Origin: Actinomycetota bacterium
GTDB taxonomy: Bacteria > Actinomycetota > Acidimicrobiia > Acidimicrobiales > Ilumatobacteraceae
Assembly: GCA_016213625.1 (NCBI GenBank)
Contig: JACQZZ010000091.1
Coordinates: forward strand, 1 to 64,000
Reading direction: 5' to 3'
Length of the DNA stretch: 64,000 bases
Shown piece after piece: positions 26,109-35,098 of this stretch. The first letter of the stretch is position 1. Every line of letters starts with the position of its first letter. The notes beneath the pieces are model-generated. The model searched no databases and was not told the DNA's origin. It saw only the letters and a list, made by a program, of their open reading frames with translations. The position numbers and the translations under genes were made by a program.

Positions 26109-27536
26109 ATGTCCACCGCCAACACCTTCGAGTCCTCTTCCACGTCACCTGTGGGTCGGCGTCGGGCCGGCCGATTGGTTGCTGTGCTCGTTGTCGTCGC
26201 TGCGACCGCAGGTGCGGTGTTCGTCCTGACGCGCAGCGACGACGACGAGTCCACCACTGCCGCCACGGTGCCGCTGACGAAGGAGGTCACCGTGGAACGC
26301 GGCGACCTGGTGGTGAGCGAGTCGGTCGACGGGTCACTGGAGGAGACCGACACCGTGTCGGTCATCCATCGCATCGAGGGCCAGCAGTCCGTCGGCGCGA
26401 GCAACTCCACGCCGCAGGCGACGACTGGGTCCGGTGCGCCGACGGCGGCCGGGCTGACGGCCTCGCCCGCCTCGGCATCCACCGAGTCGCTGTCGTCGGG
26501 CGTGTCGTTGAGCGTGTCGGTGGCTCCTCCCGACACCAGCACACCGGATCCTGCGGTTCCCCCCACGACCACCGTTCCCCCCACGACCACCGTTCCCTCG
26601 ACGACAGAGCCGTCGACACCGGGGGCGGGCGGCGGAGCTCCAGTGGGTGGTGGTGCGCCGACCGGTGGCGTACCCACCTCCGGGTCCGGAACCACTGGCT
26701 CGTCTGCCACCGTGTCGCAGGTGATCACCGGCGTCGCCAACGTGGGTGACGAGATCGAGTCCGGCGATGTGCTGTACACCGTGGAGAGCTCGCCGGTGGT
26801 GGCGCTCGCCGGAGCGCTGCCCGCGTGGCGGACGATGAGTCGCAGTAGTGCCGACGGGCTCGACATCGCCCAACTCGAGGCCGCGCTGGTGGCGCTCGGC
26901 TACGACCCTGACGGCGACGTGGTGGTCGATCAGGAGTGGGACTCGGACACGACCGCGATGGTTCGTCGTTGGCAGTCGGGTCTCCGCCTCGACGACACCG
27001 GTGAGGTCGCACTGGGCAGCGTGGTCTTCATCGCCCACACCGGCGCGGTCACGGGAACGTCGGTCTCGGTGGGCGACGAGGTGCAGGACGGTTCGTCGGT
27101 GCTGTCGCTGTCGGGCACGGTGCAGCAGGTGATCATCGAGGTTCCCGAGGAACTGCAGGCGAACGTCACCCCGTCCATGCCGGTCGACATCGCCGGCACG
27201 CCGGGCACGGTGCAGCGCTTGCGCAGTGCTGCCGCAACAGATGGAGGCAGCGAGGGTGTGACCGTGCAAGCGGTCATCGTGCCCGACACCCCACTCACCA
27301 GCCCGGCGGGCTCGGTGGTGAAGGTGACCATCTCCTACTCCGTGGCGATCGATCAACTCGTGGTGGCCACCGAGGCCATCGTGTCTCGTCTGGACGGTGG
27401 CTATGCGGTCGAGGTGGCCGATGCCGACGGTGCTCACTCGTTCGTACCGGTCGAGGTGGTGGCGGTGTCGGGCAATCGCACGGCGATCACCGGTGACGGC
27501 ATCATCGAGTCGATGACCGTGCTCGCCCCCGCCTGA
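26109..27536 (+). CDS. Second periplasmic-adaptor-like protein with peptidoglycan-binding module (adaptor 2)
   Basis: A 475-residue protein starting one base after the permease stop. Membrane helix at about 20-40, a lipoyl-like segment interrupted by a long Thr/Pro/Gly-rich linker (about 95-195, with repeated PPTTTV units), one PG-binding module (AQLEAALVALGYDPDGDVVVD, about 255-300), then the second half of the HlyD-like hairpin and barrel. It is related to adaptor 1 but carries one PG-binding module rather than two. Two different adaptors in one operon suggest a mixed or asymmetric assembly. Confidence 0.82.
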   Translation: MSTANTFESSSTSPVGRRRAGRLVAVLVVVAATAGAVFVLTRSDDDESTTAATVPLTKEVTVERGDLVVSESVDGSLEETDTVSVIHRIEGQQSVGASNSTPQATTGSGAPTAAGLTASPASASTESLSSGVSLSVSVAPPDTSTPDPAVPPTTTVPPTTTVPSTTEPSTPGAGGGAPVGGGAPTGGVPTSGSGTTGSSATVSQVITGVANVGDEIESGDVLYTVESSPVVALAGALPAWRTMSRSSADGLDIAQLEAALVALGYDPDGDVVVDQEWDSDTTAMVRRWQSGLRLDDTGEVALGSVVFIAHTGAVTGTSVSVGDEVQDGSSVLSLSGTVQQVIIEVPEELQANVTPSMPVDIAGTPGTVQRLRSAAATDGGSEGVTVQAVIVPDTPLTSPAGSVVKVTISYSVAIDQLVVATEAIVSRLDGGYAVEVADADGAHSFVPVEVVAVSGNRTAITGDGIIESMTVLAPA

Positions 27537-27582
27537 CCTCCGACCGAGGGTCGCGCGGTGGGTGTGCGACAAACTGCGTCGC

Positions 27583-28233
27583 ATGCCGCGCCTTCGCCAA
27601 GTGAGCCGTTCCGAGACCGACGATCAGTTGATCCTGCAGATGTACGACCAGCTGTTCGGTCACCGCGACCCGGTCGCCGAGCCGGGCACCTCCACCGGTA
27701 CGCCCGGCGACTGGTGGACCGTGTTCGCGTTGGTGCCCGACGTGTTCCGTCATTCGGTGCAGGGGTTCGGTCTGTACCGCAGCCCGCGCCGTCTGCTCGA
27801 CCCGGTGCTGCGCGAACTGGGCCAGACCCGTGCGGGGTTCACCCGCGGCAGCCAGTTCGTGTTCTCGCAGCACTGCAAGAGCTGTCGCGCGTTGGGGATG
27901 AGCGAGGAGATGATCGCCGCCATCCCGGCGTGGTCGGTCAGCGACGCGTTCTCGCCGGTGCAGCGCGCGGTGCTCGCGTACACCGACTGCTTGGTGCTGG
28001 AAGGCGGACGCGTGCCCGACGCGGTGTTCGACGCGTTGAAGGAACACCTCAGCGACGAGGAGATCCTGGAGCTCACCTACATCACCGCGATGTACGAGAT
28101 GCACGCGGTGATGACGCGTGCGCTGCGCCTGGAGTTCGACGACCGCGACGAGCCGATTGTGGAGATCGCGGCGCCGGAGGGCTTCGCCGGCTTCGACGTC
28201 GGTGCGGCCATCAGCCGCCCAGCGGAGGAATAA
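27583..28233 (+). CDS. Carboxymuconolactone decarboxylase/AhpD-like protein
   Basis: A 216-residue all-helical CMD-fold protein. The catalytic motif of the AhpD-like branch, CKSCRALGM (CxxC followed by a hydrophobic turn), lies around residue 98, preceded by FVFSQH; the usual C-terminal LTYITAMYEMH helix is present. AhpD-like members are alkylhydroperoxidases using the CxxC. ATG 27583 is preferred to GTG 27562 because it begins just before the conserved helix. It follows the exporter operon by 46 bases and may be read with it. Confidence 0.8.
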   Translation: MPRLRQVSRSETDDQLILQMYDQLFGHRDPVAEPGTSTGTPGDWWTVFALVPDVFRHSVQGFGLYRSPRRLLDPVLRELGQTRAGFTRGSQFVFSQHCKSCRALGMSEEMIAAIPAWSVSDAFSPVQRAVLAYTDCLVLEGGRVPDAVFDALKEHLSDEEILELTYITAMYEMHAVMTRALRLEFDDRDEPIVEIAAPEGFAGFDVGAAISRPAEE

Positions 28234-28704
28234 TCACACCGCGTCGAGCGCGGCAGCGCCGAACAACGCGTCGAAGCGCACGCACCACACCAGCACGGTG
28301 TCGAGGGTCGCCAGGTCGGTGCCCTCCGGAATGGCGTAGTTCTGGTCGCCGACGTTGCCCTGCAGCGGCCCGAGGTCCACGGCATCCGCGACCCCCGACT
28401 CGTCGGGTGCGAGGAAGACGCGCACGTCGGGCCCGTTCGACGTGGCGAACGACTCGAACCGCACGAATCGGCTCCCGTCATCGGCCACGAGGACGAGTGC
28501 GGTTCCGCTGGTGTCGTGTTCGCGTCCCTCGAACATGCCGGTGAACGCTCGCTCATCGGCGCCGACCGGCGCGGTCTGGGCGACGGTGTCGTCGATGAAT
28601 GCGGTCTGCACCTCGAAGTACCCGAACGCCGCCACTGACCCGATGGCGAGCGCGGCCACCGCGATCGACGCTGTGAGCACTCGGTGCGTGCGGATCCATC
28701 TCAT
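28234..28704 (-). CDS. Membrane-anchored DM13-domain protein
   Basis: A 156-residue protein with an N-terminal signal or anchor helix (about 8-28) and a DM13 domain (about 45-150). The domain shows the start FTGMFEGREHDTSGTALVLV, then VRFESFATSNGPDVRVFLAP and a C-terminal VLVWCVRFDALFG containing the conserved Cys. DM13 domains are proposed to act as extracytoplasmic redox or cytochrome-like modules. ATG 28704 is chosen because it gives a proper signal; an in-frame start at 28776 would place 24 residues before it. Converges tail to tail with the CMD gene, with no gap. Confidence 0.8.
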   Translation of the reverse strand: MRWIRTHRVLTASIAVAALAIGSVAAFGYFEVQTAFIDDTVAQTAPVGADERAFTGMFEGREHDTSGTALVLVADDGSRFVRFESFATSNGPDVRVFLAPDESGVADAVDLGPLQGNVGDQNYAIPEGTDLATLDTVLVWCVRFDALFGAAALDAV

Positions 28705-28741
28705 GCGGGCAGTTCGTCGCCCGCCGACATCTGGATGGGGG

Positions 28742-29590
28742 TCAGCGAGGCTCGAACGACTGTGCGCCGACCTCACTGGTGTCGTCGCTCAGCATGGTCA
28801 TCGGGCTGCGACCACCATCGACGTAGCCGAGTGCGTATGCGCCGGGCTCGTAGCCGAGCAGTCGCTGCAGCCGCTCGGGCATGGCCCGCACCTCGTCGAG
28901 CGAGTACGTGAGGTACTGGTTCTCCTCCTGGCGCAACCAGCCGAGCACGTAGTCGACGTTGATGCCGATGCGGACCGCATCGCTCTGGTTCGCCCCGCCT
29001 CCGTGCACGGTGGAGCCCAGGTACAGCACGACCGAGCCGCGGGGCATGGTGGCCGGCTGCGACTCGGAGGGGTCGTAGCGCCGCTCGTCGGGTGTGCGGT
29101 GTGAGTCGGGCACCACTCGTGTGGCGCCGGACTCCTCGGTGAAGTCGGTGAGCGCCCAGATGGTGCTGACCTCCACGTCGACGTCGCGCGGGAACGGGAA
29201 GAAGTCGAAACACCAGTGGTCGCGGTGCAGCATCTGTGCGGGCGAGCCCGGGCCGATGGCGATGGACTGCGTGAGGTGCAACTGGAACGTGGTCTTCTTC
29301 GGCCACAACGTTCGGTCCACCACGTCGAGCACCAGTGGGTGTGCCACCAACTCGGCGCTCGTCGGGCACTTGGTGAGCAGGCCGCCGGTGCGCCGCGTGC
29401 TGAGACCGGAGAACGGGTCGGCGCCGTTCGGTGTGGTTTCCCACCATGGCTGCAGTTCGGCCGCCAGTCGATCGCACGTGTCGGTGTCGAGCAATCGTTC
29501 GATGATGACCGCGCCGTGATCGCGCAGCGCTGCCCCCACCTCCTCCGCGTTCGTGTCATGGCTGAACCGAGGAATCGTCGGTGAACTCAT
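28742..29590 (-). CDS. Phytanoyl-CoA dioxygenase (PhyH) family protein
   Basis: A 282-residue Fe(II)/2-oxoglutarate oxygenase of the PhyH class. Metal-binding HxD is in MLHRDHW (about residue 127-129) and the distal His in STVHGGGANQSD (about 206), followed by a conserved Arg in VRIGINVDY. Family members hydroxylate diverse small molecules or lipids; PhyH itself acts on phytanoyl-CoA, but bacterial substrates vary widely. It lies between the NTF2-like and DM13 genes on the same strand, with gaps under 40 bases. Confidence 0.88.
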   Translation of the reverse strand: MSSPTIPRFSHDTNAEEVGAALRDHGAVIIERLLDTDTCDRLAAELQPWWETTPNGADPFSGLSTRRTGGLLTKCPTSAELVAHPLVLDVVDRTLWPKKTTFQLHLTQSIAIGPGSPAQMLHRDHWCFDFFPFPRDVDVEVSTIWALTDFTEESGATRVVPDSHRTPDERRYDPSESQPATMPRGSVVLYLGSTVHGGGANQSDAVRIGINVDYVLGWLRQEENQYLTYSLDEVRAMPERLQRLLGYEPGAYALGYVDGGRSPMTMLSDDTSEVGAQSFEPR

Positions 29591-29618
29591 GACACGAAGT
29601 GTGGCCGATGGCGACCGG

Positions 29619-30008
29619 TCACATGGGAGGCGGAGTGCCACCGGTGTGGGCGTAGGTCTTGTTGGTGATCCACCACCGGCCGTCGATGCGGCACACCGTG
29701 AAGTAGTCGACGAAGTCGCAGCCCAGATAGTCGGTCTCCACCAGTACGGCCACGCCGGCGTCGCCGGTGAGGTCGACGGTGCGGATGTCCCACGAGTAGT
29801 TCGGACCGGCCAGGCCGGGCATGGACTCGACCGTGGCCGTGAAGTCGGTGATCGGCTCATAGGTGTCCATCGCACCGATGTGGCCGAACATGTGGGCATC
29901 GGGGTGGAAGGCCTGGCGCATCTTGTCGCCGTCGCCGTTCGACCCCTCCACGTACAACTGGATCAGCGCGCGGACATCGGCGATGTCCTGAAGGTGGCTC
30001 GCAGTCAT
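29619..30008 (-). CDS. SnoaL/NTF2-like protein
   Basis: A 129-residue cone-fold protein. The start MTASHLQDIADVRALIQLYV and the later RWWITNKTYAHTGG match NTF2-like hydrolase/isomerase relatives of the DUF4440/SnoaL type (compare polyketide cyclases). ATG 30008 is preferred over an in-frame start at 30020. The central pocket has two Cys and several Asp/His residues (FHPDAHMFGHIG). No ligand can be assigned. Forms a tight run with the molybdopterin oxidoreductase gene upstream and the PhyH gene downstream. Confidence 0.8.
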   Translation of the reverse strand: MTASHLQDIADVRALIQLYVEGSNGDGDKMRQAFHPDAHMFGHIGAMDTYEPITDFTATVESMPGLAGPNYSWDIRTVDLTGDAGVAVLVETDYLGCDFVDYFTVCRIDGRWWITNKTYAHTGGTPPPM

Positions 30009-30050
30009 GATGAGTTCCAATCTCGCTTGTGGGATTGTGAACTCAGTCTG

Positions 30051-32177
30051 TCATGCGGTGACGAGGGGCCTGACCGACACGCGGATGCCGGTCATGTGCG
30101 CCTGGCTGGAGAGCGGCTCGTAGCTGTCGTCGCCGGTGGGCAGCAGCACGTTCGGGTTCGCGCCAGGGCTGGCCGCGGCGACGCGCAGGCGCGGGCTCGC
30201 CGTGTGGCCCCAGCCGTGCACCATCGACACCACGCCGTCCATCAACGCGTCGTCCACCTCCACCACGGTCTCGATCTCGCCGTGCGCACTGGCCACGGAC
30301 ACGGGCTGGCCGTCGGCGAGACCCAACCGGGTGGCGTCGGCTGGCGACACCGACAGCGGGTTGTTCGTGCGACCGCGCTGCTTCATCCGCTCGAGGTTCG
30401 CGAACCACGAGTTGTGCATCCACTGATCGCGCTTGTGGATGAGCAACAGGTCGCCGTCGGCTCGCGGAGCGCTGGCTTCGTCGAACAGGCGATGGCTGCG
30501 CTCGATCGCCTCGGTGAACACCGGCGGGCAGCAGTCGACCTTGCCGTCGGCGGTGTGCACCTGGTCGGCGAAGAACGAGCCGGGTGTGGGCGTGGGGAGC
30601 ACGCGGGCGACGCCGTCGTGCAGATCGGCCAGGTCGAGCCCGCTGCCACGCTGCAGCATGTGACGCCACTTCGACCACGGGTCGGGCTCCTCACCCTCTG
30701 CCACCTCGTCGAACAGCGACGGCTTCCCCATCGCCCGCAGCAATGAATGGGCGATCCACCACTCGGGCTTGCGTTCGGCCTTCGGCGCCACGACGGCCGA
30801 CGTGTACTGCGCGAACGGTTGCGCGCTGGTGCCGATGTTGACGATGTTCAGATCATCGCGTTCGTACATGTCAGTGGACGGCAGCAGCACGTGGGCGTAC
30901 TCGCTGGTGGCACTGGGGTAGATGTCGATGACCACCAGCAGCTCGAGTTGCTCGAATGCCTTGCGCATGCGCGCCTCGCCAGCGATCGACAACAGCGGAT
31001 TCCCGGCCACCACGATGAGCGCACGCACGGGGGAGGCGCTGTCGAGGATGCTGTGCGACAACAGCGTGCCGGGCAGGTTGCCGCGACGGAGGCGGCCGAA
31101 CTCGGTGTCGACGTACGCCTGGTCGGGGCTGCCCGCGCCCGCCCGCGCGTTGGGGTAGAAGCCGTCGCTCTTCAGGTTCCCGCCCTCGGCGTCGAGTCGG
31201 CCGGTGACGAACGACAGCATGTGCACCAGCCAGTAGGCGAGGGTGCCCTGGCGGCCCATGTTGATGCCCGTGCTGCCGTGCACCGACGCTCGCGGTGTGG
31301 CCACCCATGCGGCCGCGAGTTCGCGCACGCTGGACGCGGGTACGCCGGTGACGGCCTCGGTGCGATCGGCGGGATAGGTGGCGATGAACGCGCGCAGTTC
31401 GTCGACGTGCGTGCCGTGCGCGGCGATGACCCGTGCGTCGAACCCACCGAGCAGATCGATCTCGTGCAGCAGCGACGCCAGGAACCACACGTCGGTGTCG
31501 GGGCGGATGAGCAACGTGTCGCCCACCCCCATCTCGGGGGTCTCGATGCGGCGCGGGTTCACGAACACGATGCGCGCCCCGCGGGCTGTGGCGCGGCGCA
31601 TCTCGCCCAGCACATTGGGCACCGAATAGAAACTGGCCTGCGAGGCGCGAGGGTTCTCGCCGATGATGAGGCACAGGTCGGTGTTCGCCAGGTCGGGGAT
31701 GGGGTGCACCATGCTGCTGCCGAACACCGCCTCGCTGGCCACGAACTTGTTCGCGCAGTCCTGTGTGCCGGAGCTGAACGTGCGCCGCACACCGAGCGTG
31801 CGCAGCAAGGTGCCGGTGTGCAGTTGACCGAGCGCGTTGAACGCGGTGGGGTTGCCCACGTACGCGGCCACCGAGTCGATGCCGTGCTCGGTGATGATGG
31901 CCTGCAGCCGGGTGGCCGTGGTGCTGAGCGCGTCGTCCCACGAGGTGGTGCTCCACGTGCCGTCGGCGGCGCGCAGCATCGGATGGTCGAGCCGATCGGG
32001 GTCGTGGTGCAGGTCGACCGCGGCGAGTCCCTTGTGGCAGGCGAACCCCTTCGTCACCGGATGGTCGCGGTCGGGGGTGAGCTTCACCAACTGCCCGTCG
32101 TCGACCTGGGCGATGAGCCCACAGCTCGGCTCGCAGATGCGGCAGAAGGTTCGAGTGAGAGTGCTCTCGCTGTCCAT
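30051..32177 (-). CDS. Molybdopterin-dependent oxidoreductase
   Basis: A 708-residue enzyme of the DMSO-reductase/formate-dehydrogenase superfamily. The N-terminal iron-sulfur motif is CRICEPSC with a further Cys in GFACHKG (about residues 12, 15, 19, 47). Molybdopterin-binding segments follow (GSTGINMGRQG, and VVAGNPLLS), and the C-terminal molydopterin dinucleotide-binding domain starts around residue 590 (NNPLSVSPADATRLGLADGQPV). No Tat-type RR signal, so probably cytoplasmic. Redox partner subunits are not adjacent, suggesting a single-subunit acetylene hydratase/thiosulfate-reductase-like or assimilatory-type enzyme. Substrate unknown. Confidence 0.9.
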   Translation of the reverse strand: MDSESTLTRTFCRICEPSCGLIAQVDDGQLVKLTPDRDHPVTKGFACHKGLAAVDLHHDPDRLDHPMLRAADGTWSTTSWDDALSTTATRLQAIITEHGIDSVAAYVGNPTAFNALGQLHTGTLLRTLGVRRTFSSGTQDCANKFVASEAVFGSSMVHPIPDLANTDLCLIIGENPRASQASFYSVPNVLGEMRRATARGARIVFVNPRRIETPEMGVGDTLLIRPDTDVWFLASLLHEIDLLGGFDARVIAAHGTHVDELRAFIATYPADRTEAVTGVPASSVRELAAAWVATPRASVHGSTGINMGRQGTLAYWLVHMLSFVTGRLDAEGGNLKSDGFYPNARAGAGSPDQAYVDTEFGRLRRGNLPGTLLSHSILDSASPVRALIVVAGNPLLSIAGEARMRKAFEQLELLVVIDIYPSATSEYAHVLLPSTDMYERDDLNIVNIGTSAQPFAQYTSAVVAPKAERKPEWWIAHSLLRAMGKPSLFDEVAEGEEPDPWSKWRHMLQRGSGLDLADLHDGVARVLPTPTPGSFFADQVHTADGKVDCCPPVFTEAIERSHRLFDEASAPRADGDLLLIHKRDQWMHNSWFANLERMKQRGRTNNPLSVSPADATRLGLADGQPVSVASAHGEIETVVEVDDALMDGVVSMVHGWGHTASPRLRVAAASPGANPNVLLPTGDDSYEPLSSQAHMTGIRVSVRPLVTA

Positions 32178-32212
32178 GCCGTTTTCTACCCCACACGTGT
32201 ACGGTCGGGCGC

Positions 32213-32767
32213 ATGCCTGCCGATCAGCCCCGACTGCTGCCTCGCTCCGCCGCCGACGACCCGCGTCTGGCCGAACTGTTCTCGAAGGGTCTCAATGGTC
32301 CCGATGGGACACCGCTGAACATCTTCGGCACGTTGGCCCACCACCCCGACATGCTGCGTCGGTGGCTGGTGTTCGCGGCCCACGTGCTGTCGAAGAACAC
32401 GCTCCCCGAGCGCGAGCGCGAGCTGCTCATCCTGCGCACCGGCTGGAACTGCCGTAGCCGTTACGAGTTCAGTCAGCACGTGCAGATCGGGCTGCGGTGT
32501 GGCATCACGGCGGCCGAGATCGAGCGGGTGAAAGTGGGGCCCGACGGTGGTTGGGGAGCCCTCGACCGGTTGCTGCTCGTGGCAGCAGACGAGCTGCACG
32601 AACGGTCCACGCTCGAGTCCGGCACCTGGTCGGCGCTCGCGGCGCACTACTCGACCGAGCAGGTGCTCGACCTGGTGGCCACGGTGGGCAACTACCACCT
32701 GGTGGCGATGTTCTTGAACAGCACCGGCGTGCAACTCGACGAAGGCGTGCCCGACGGCTTCGCCTGA
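32213..32767 (+). CDS. Carboxymuconolactone decarboxylase family protein
   Basis: A 184-residue CMD-fold protein. Conserved segment PERERELLILRTGWNCRSRYEFSQHV (about 63-90) is the classic CMD core, with a single Cys instead of the CxxC of the AhpD branch, so it is closer to 4-carboxymuconolactone decarboxylase-like proteins. It is divergent from the molybdopterin oxidoreductase gene with only 35 bases between starts, so their promoters overlap. Function within that pair unknown. Confidence 0.85.
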   Translation: MPADQPRLLPRSAADDPRLAELFSKGLNGPDGTPLNIFGTLAHHPDMLRRWLVFAAHVLSKNTLPERERELLILRTGWNCRSRYEFSQHVQIGLRCGITAAEIERVKVGPDGGWGALDRLLLVAADELHERSTLESGTWSALAAHYSTEQVLDLVATVGNYHLVAMFLNSTGVQLDEGVPDGFA

Positions 32768-32808
32768 CCCGCGGCTCGCGGATCTGTGTCGCGAGTGTCC
32801 CCCCTGAA

Positions 32809-32847
32809 TGTCGGCTGGCTGACGGAAGAACCGTCGTCCAGCCGACA
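32809..32847 (+). other. Long inverted repeat (hairpin)
   Basis: TGTCGGCTGG pairs with CCAGCCGACA (10 bp), and inside it GACGG pairs with CCGTC around an AAGAA loop. It lies 42 bases after the CMD stop and 55 bases before the next start. It may be a terminator without a T tract or an RNA leader element. Confidence 0.6.
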
Positions 32848-32901
32848 GACATTGGACAGTTCCCGAGTGACGATGGGCACACCGCGATCCAGGAGTACCC
32901 G

Positions 32902-33282
32902 ATGACCTCGACCGAAGCCAGCGCACTCGACCAGCACCTCGACGACTCCAATCAGCCGCACCCCCTGCCGCCGAAACTGTTGGGAGAACTGGTCGCCCGC
33001 GAAGTGCTGCGTGTGTCGTGGATGGCGCGCAAGCTCGGCGTGGAGGACGACGCCCTGCAGAGCTGGGACGACGACATCTGTCCGCCCTGGCCGCAGGCGC
33101 CGGTGGTGCCTCGCCACGTGTGGGGCTTCGTGCTCCCCGAGCCCGACGACGACTGGTTGCGGGCCTATCACCTCGGTCTGTCGCTCACCCTGGCCCAGGC
33201 CGACGGCTGGCAACGCAATGCACCCATCGTGCGCAATGCCTTCGAGAAGAGCACCACCGCGCTCGGCGCCTCCATGCGCTGA
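32902..33282 (+). CDS. Hypothetical protein
   Basis: A 126-residue acidic soluble protein starting seven bases after AGGAG. The middle has WMARKLGVEDDALQSWDDD and two Trp/Pro-rich segments (PPWPQAPVVPRHVWGF), the end a helical segment. No signal peptide, cysteine pair or known domain; I do not recognise the family. It lies 29 bases before the FAD oxidoreductase gene on the same strand. Confidence 0.7.
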   Translation: MTSTEASALDQHLDDSNQPHPLPPKLLGELVAREVLRVSWMARKLGVEDDALQSWDDDICPPWPQAPVVPRHVWGFVLPEPDDDWLRAYHLGLSLTLAQADGWQRNAPIVRNAFEKSTTALGASMR

Positions 33283-33311
33283 GCACCTGCCCGGCACGTA
33301 ATCTCGTACGC

Positions 33312-34451
33312 GTGACGACGGTCGTGGTGGGTGCGGGTCCGATGGGTGCGTCGGCGGCGCGTCACGCCGCGCTGCTCGCCCGTGCCGACGCGGGTGATGT
33401 CGTCGTCATCGGTCCCGACGAAGCCGGGTTGCCGGGGGCGTGGCACGACGAAGCCCGCCTGACGCGCATCGTCGCCCACGACGACGTGTGGGCCACCCTC
33501 GCCCAGCAGTCCATCGCGCGGTACCCGCAGATCGCTGCCGAGGGCGGTGCCGAGTTCCATCGCACCCAGGGCGTGCTGTACGTGCACGAGCGCGCCGACT
33601 GGTTCCGCCGGCAGCTCGCGGTGGCCGACCGATGCGGCGCCGCGTTCGAGGTCCCCACTGCCGACCGCTTCCCGTACCTGCGTCTGCCCGAGGGCGCGGG
33701 CCTCATCCTGGAGGGCGGTGGCGCCGGCACCGTGAACCCGCGCGCGCTGGTGACCAACCAGCTGCGTGCCGCGCAGGCGCACGGTGCGCGGTGGGTGCGC
33801 GATCACGTCGTGCGCATCGAGCAGCTCGACGGCGCCGCCCGTGTGCACACGGCGGGCGGAGACGTGGTGGAGGCCCAGCGTGTGCTGGTGGCGGTGGGCG
33901 CACACGTGAACGCCTTCGAGCTGTTCCCCGAGCCGCTGCCCGTGGTGGCCACCGGCATCACCGCCCTGTTCTTCGAGGTGGGCGACGTGGGCGACGCGTG
34001 CGACGCGCTGGCCCACATGCCGGGCATCCTCTGGTACGAGGCGCATCACGATCACTTCCTCTACACGGTGCCACCCACCCGCTATCCCGATGGGCGCACC
34101 TGGTTCAAGATCGGCGGCTACCGCGAGAGTGGTCCGCTGCACACCGCCGCCGAGATCGATGAGTGGTATCGCACCGATGGCGGCCGGATGGAGGCCGACA
34201 TGTTGCGTGCCTGGGTGGCCGAGCACATCCCAGTGCTCGCCGGTCGCGATGCGCACGCGGTTGGGTGTGTGGTCACCGACGTGGCGAGTGGTTTCCCGAT
34301 GATCCGGGAGGTGTCGCCGAGCGTGGTGGTGGCCACCGGTTGCGCGGGAGCGGCAGCGAAGAGCTGCGACGAGATCGGTCGCATCGCCGCGGTGCTCACG
34401 GTGCGGGGTCGGTGGGACAGCTCGCTCGACCAGTCGCTGTTCCAGGGCTAG
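33312..34451 (+). CDS. FAD-dependent oxidoreductase (DAO/sarcosine-oxidase-like)
   Basis: A 379-residue flavoprotein. The N-terminus reads VTTVVVGAGPMGASAARHAA, a Rossmann GxGxxG dinucleotide fold. Middle motifs QGVLYVHE and GTVNPRALVTNQL and the C-terminal VVVATGCAGAAAKSCDEIG match the DAO/solA branch, which oxidises N-methyl or D-amino acids using FAD. The C-terminal Cys in the family's covalent-FAD position is suggestive (AAKSCDE) but not proven. GTG 33312 gives the Rossmann fold at the very N-terminus. Its stop overlaps the end of the convergent methyltransferase gene. Confidence 0.85.
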   Translation: MTTVVVGAGPMGASAARHAALLARADAGDVVVIGPDEAGLPGAWHDEARLTRIVAHDDVWATLAQQSIARYPQIAAEGGAEFHRTQGVLYVHERADWFRRQLAVADRCGAAFEVPTADRFPYLRLPEGAGLILEGGGAGTVNPRALVTNQLRAAQAHGARWVRDHVVRIEQLDGAARVHTAGGDVVEAQRVLVAVGAHVNAFELFPEPLPVVATGITALFFEVGDVGDACDALAHMPGILWYEAHHDHFLYTVPPTRYPDGRTWFKIGGYRESGPLHTAAEIDEWYRTDGGRMEADMLRAWVAEHIPVLAGRDAHAVGCVVTDVASGFPMIREVSPSVVVATGCAGAAAKSCDEIGRIAAVLTVRGRWDSSLDQSLFQG

Positions 34452-35038
34452 CGGCTCGCCTCCAGCTCGTACATGGGCACGCCGTGGTGCGGCACCCAGA
34501 GGCCGGCGCCCACCTGTCGGAAGTGCATCTCGAGGTGCTGGCGGTACCAGCGGGCGGTGCGGCGGAACACGTGCAGGTCGGTGCGTTCGGGGTCGATGAT
34601 GTGCATCAGGTCGCCCGTGGTGGGCAGCTCGAGGTAGAGCAGGTGCCGAGTGGCCGCGCCGAGGTGGTCGATGGCCCGCACCACGCGTTCTTCGTCGACG
34701 TACTGCAGCACGCTGTGGCAGATGACGAGATCGAACGGTGCCGACGGGCGCCAGTCGGCGATGTCGAGGTGGTCGTGTCCCCACGTGGCGCAGGCGTAGG
34801 GACTGACGTCGATGGACTGCAGGTGCACGGTGGGGTGGTGGGCGCGGTACCAGTCGCGCCACATTCCCATACCGGCGCCCACATCGAGCACCGACCGCAC
34901 CGTGATGCCCCACCACGCGGCCATGTGGTGCACCGCGAGTGCCAGGTGCGCCAGCCGCTCGGGATCGTGCGCGCCCGTCTCGCCGTAGAACCGCGAGTAG
35001 TACGCGTCGTCGAACCTGGCCGGGTCGTCTGCCTGCAC
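34448..35038 (-). CDS. SAM-dependent methyltransferase
   Basis: A 196-residue class I methyltransferase-like protein. SAM-binding motif I is VLDVGAGMGMWRDWY (about 50), followed by motif II-like QSIDVSPYAC and the post-II acidic DLVICHSVLQYVDEE. It could methylate a small molecule; the C-terminal aromatic stretch may shape the substrate pocket. GTG 35038 gives the usual length; the frame remains open upstream to a start at 35146 or beyond, but the added residues are Pro/Arg-rich and unlike the family. A palindrome at 35070-35098 lies directly upstream. Confidence 0.75.
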   Translation of the reverse strand: MQADDPARFDDAYYSRFYGETGAHDPERLAHLALAVHHMAAWWGITVRSVLDVGAGMGMWRDWYRAHHPTVHLQSIDVSPYACATWGHDHLDIADWRPSAPFDLVICHSVLQYVDEERVVRAIDHLGAATRHLLYLELPTTGDLMHIIDPERTDLHVFRRTARWYRQHLEMHFRQVGAGLWVPHHGVPMYELEASR

Positions 35039-35069
35039 GCTCTCAGTCTGGCGCAGGCCCGGTGGGGCA

Positions 35070-35098
35070 GAGGCGACAGACGGGAAAGGTGTCGCCTC
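35070..35098. promoter_or_regulatory. 9-bp inverted repeat upstream of methyltransferase
   Basis: GAGGCGACA and TGTCGCCTC flank an 11-base spacer, 32 bases upstream of the proposed GTG. Related TGTCGC/GCGACA words recur at 35189-35194 and 35228-35233. This could be an operator or a hairpin; no binding protein can be named. Confidence 0.4.
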
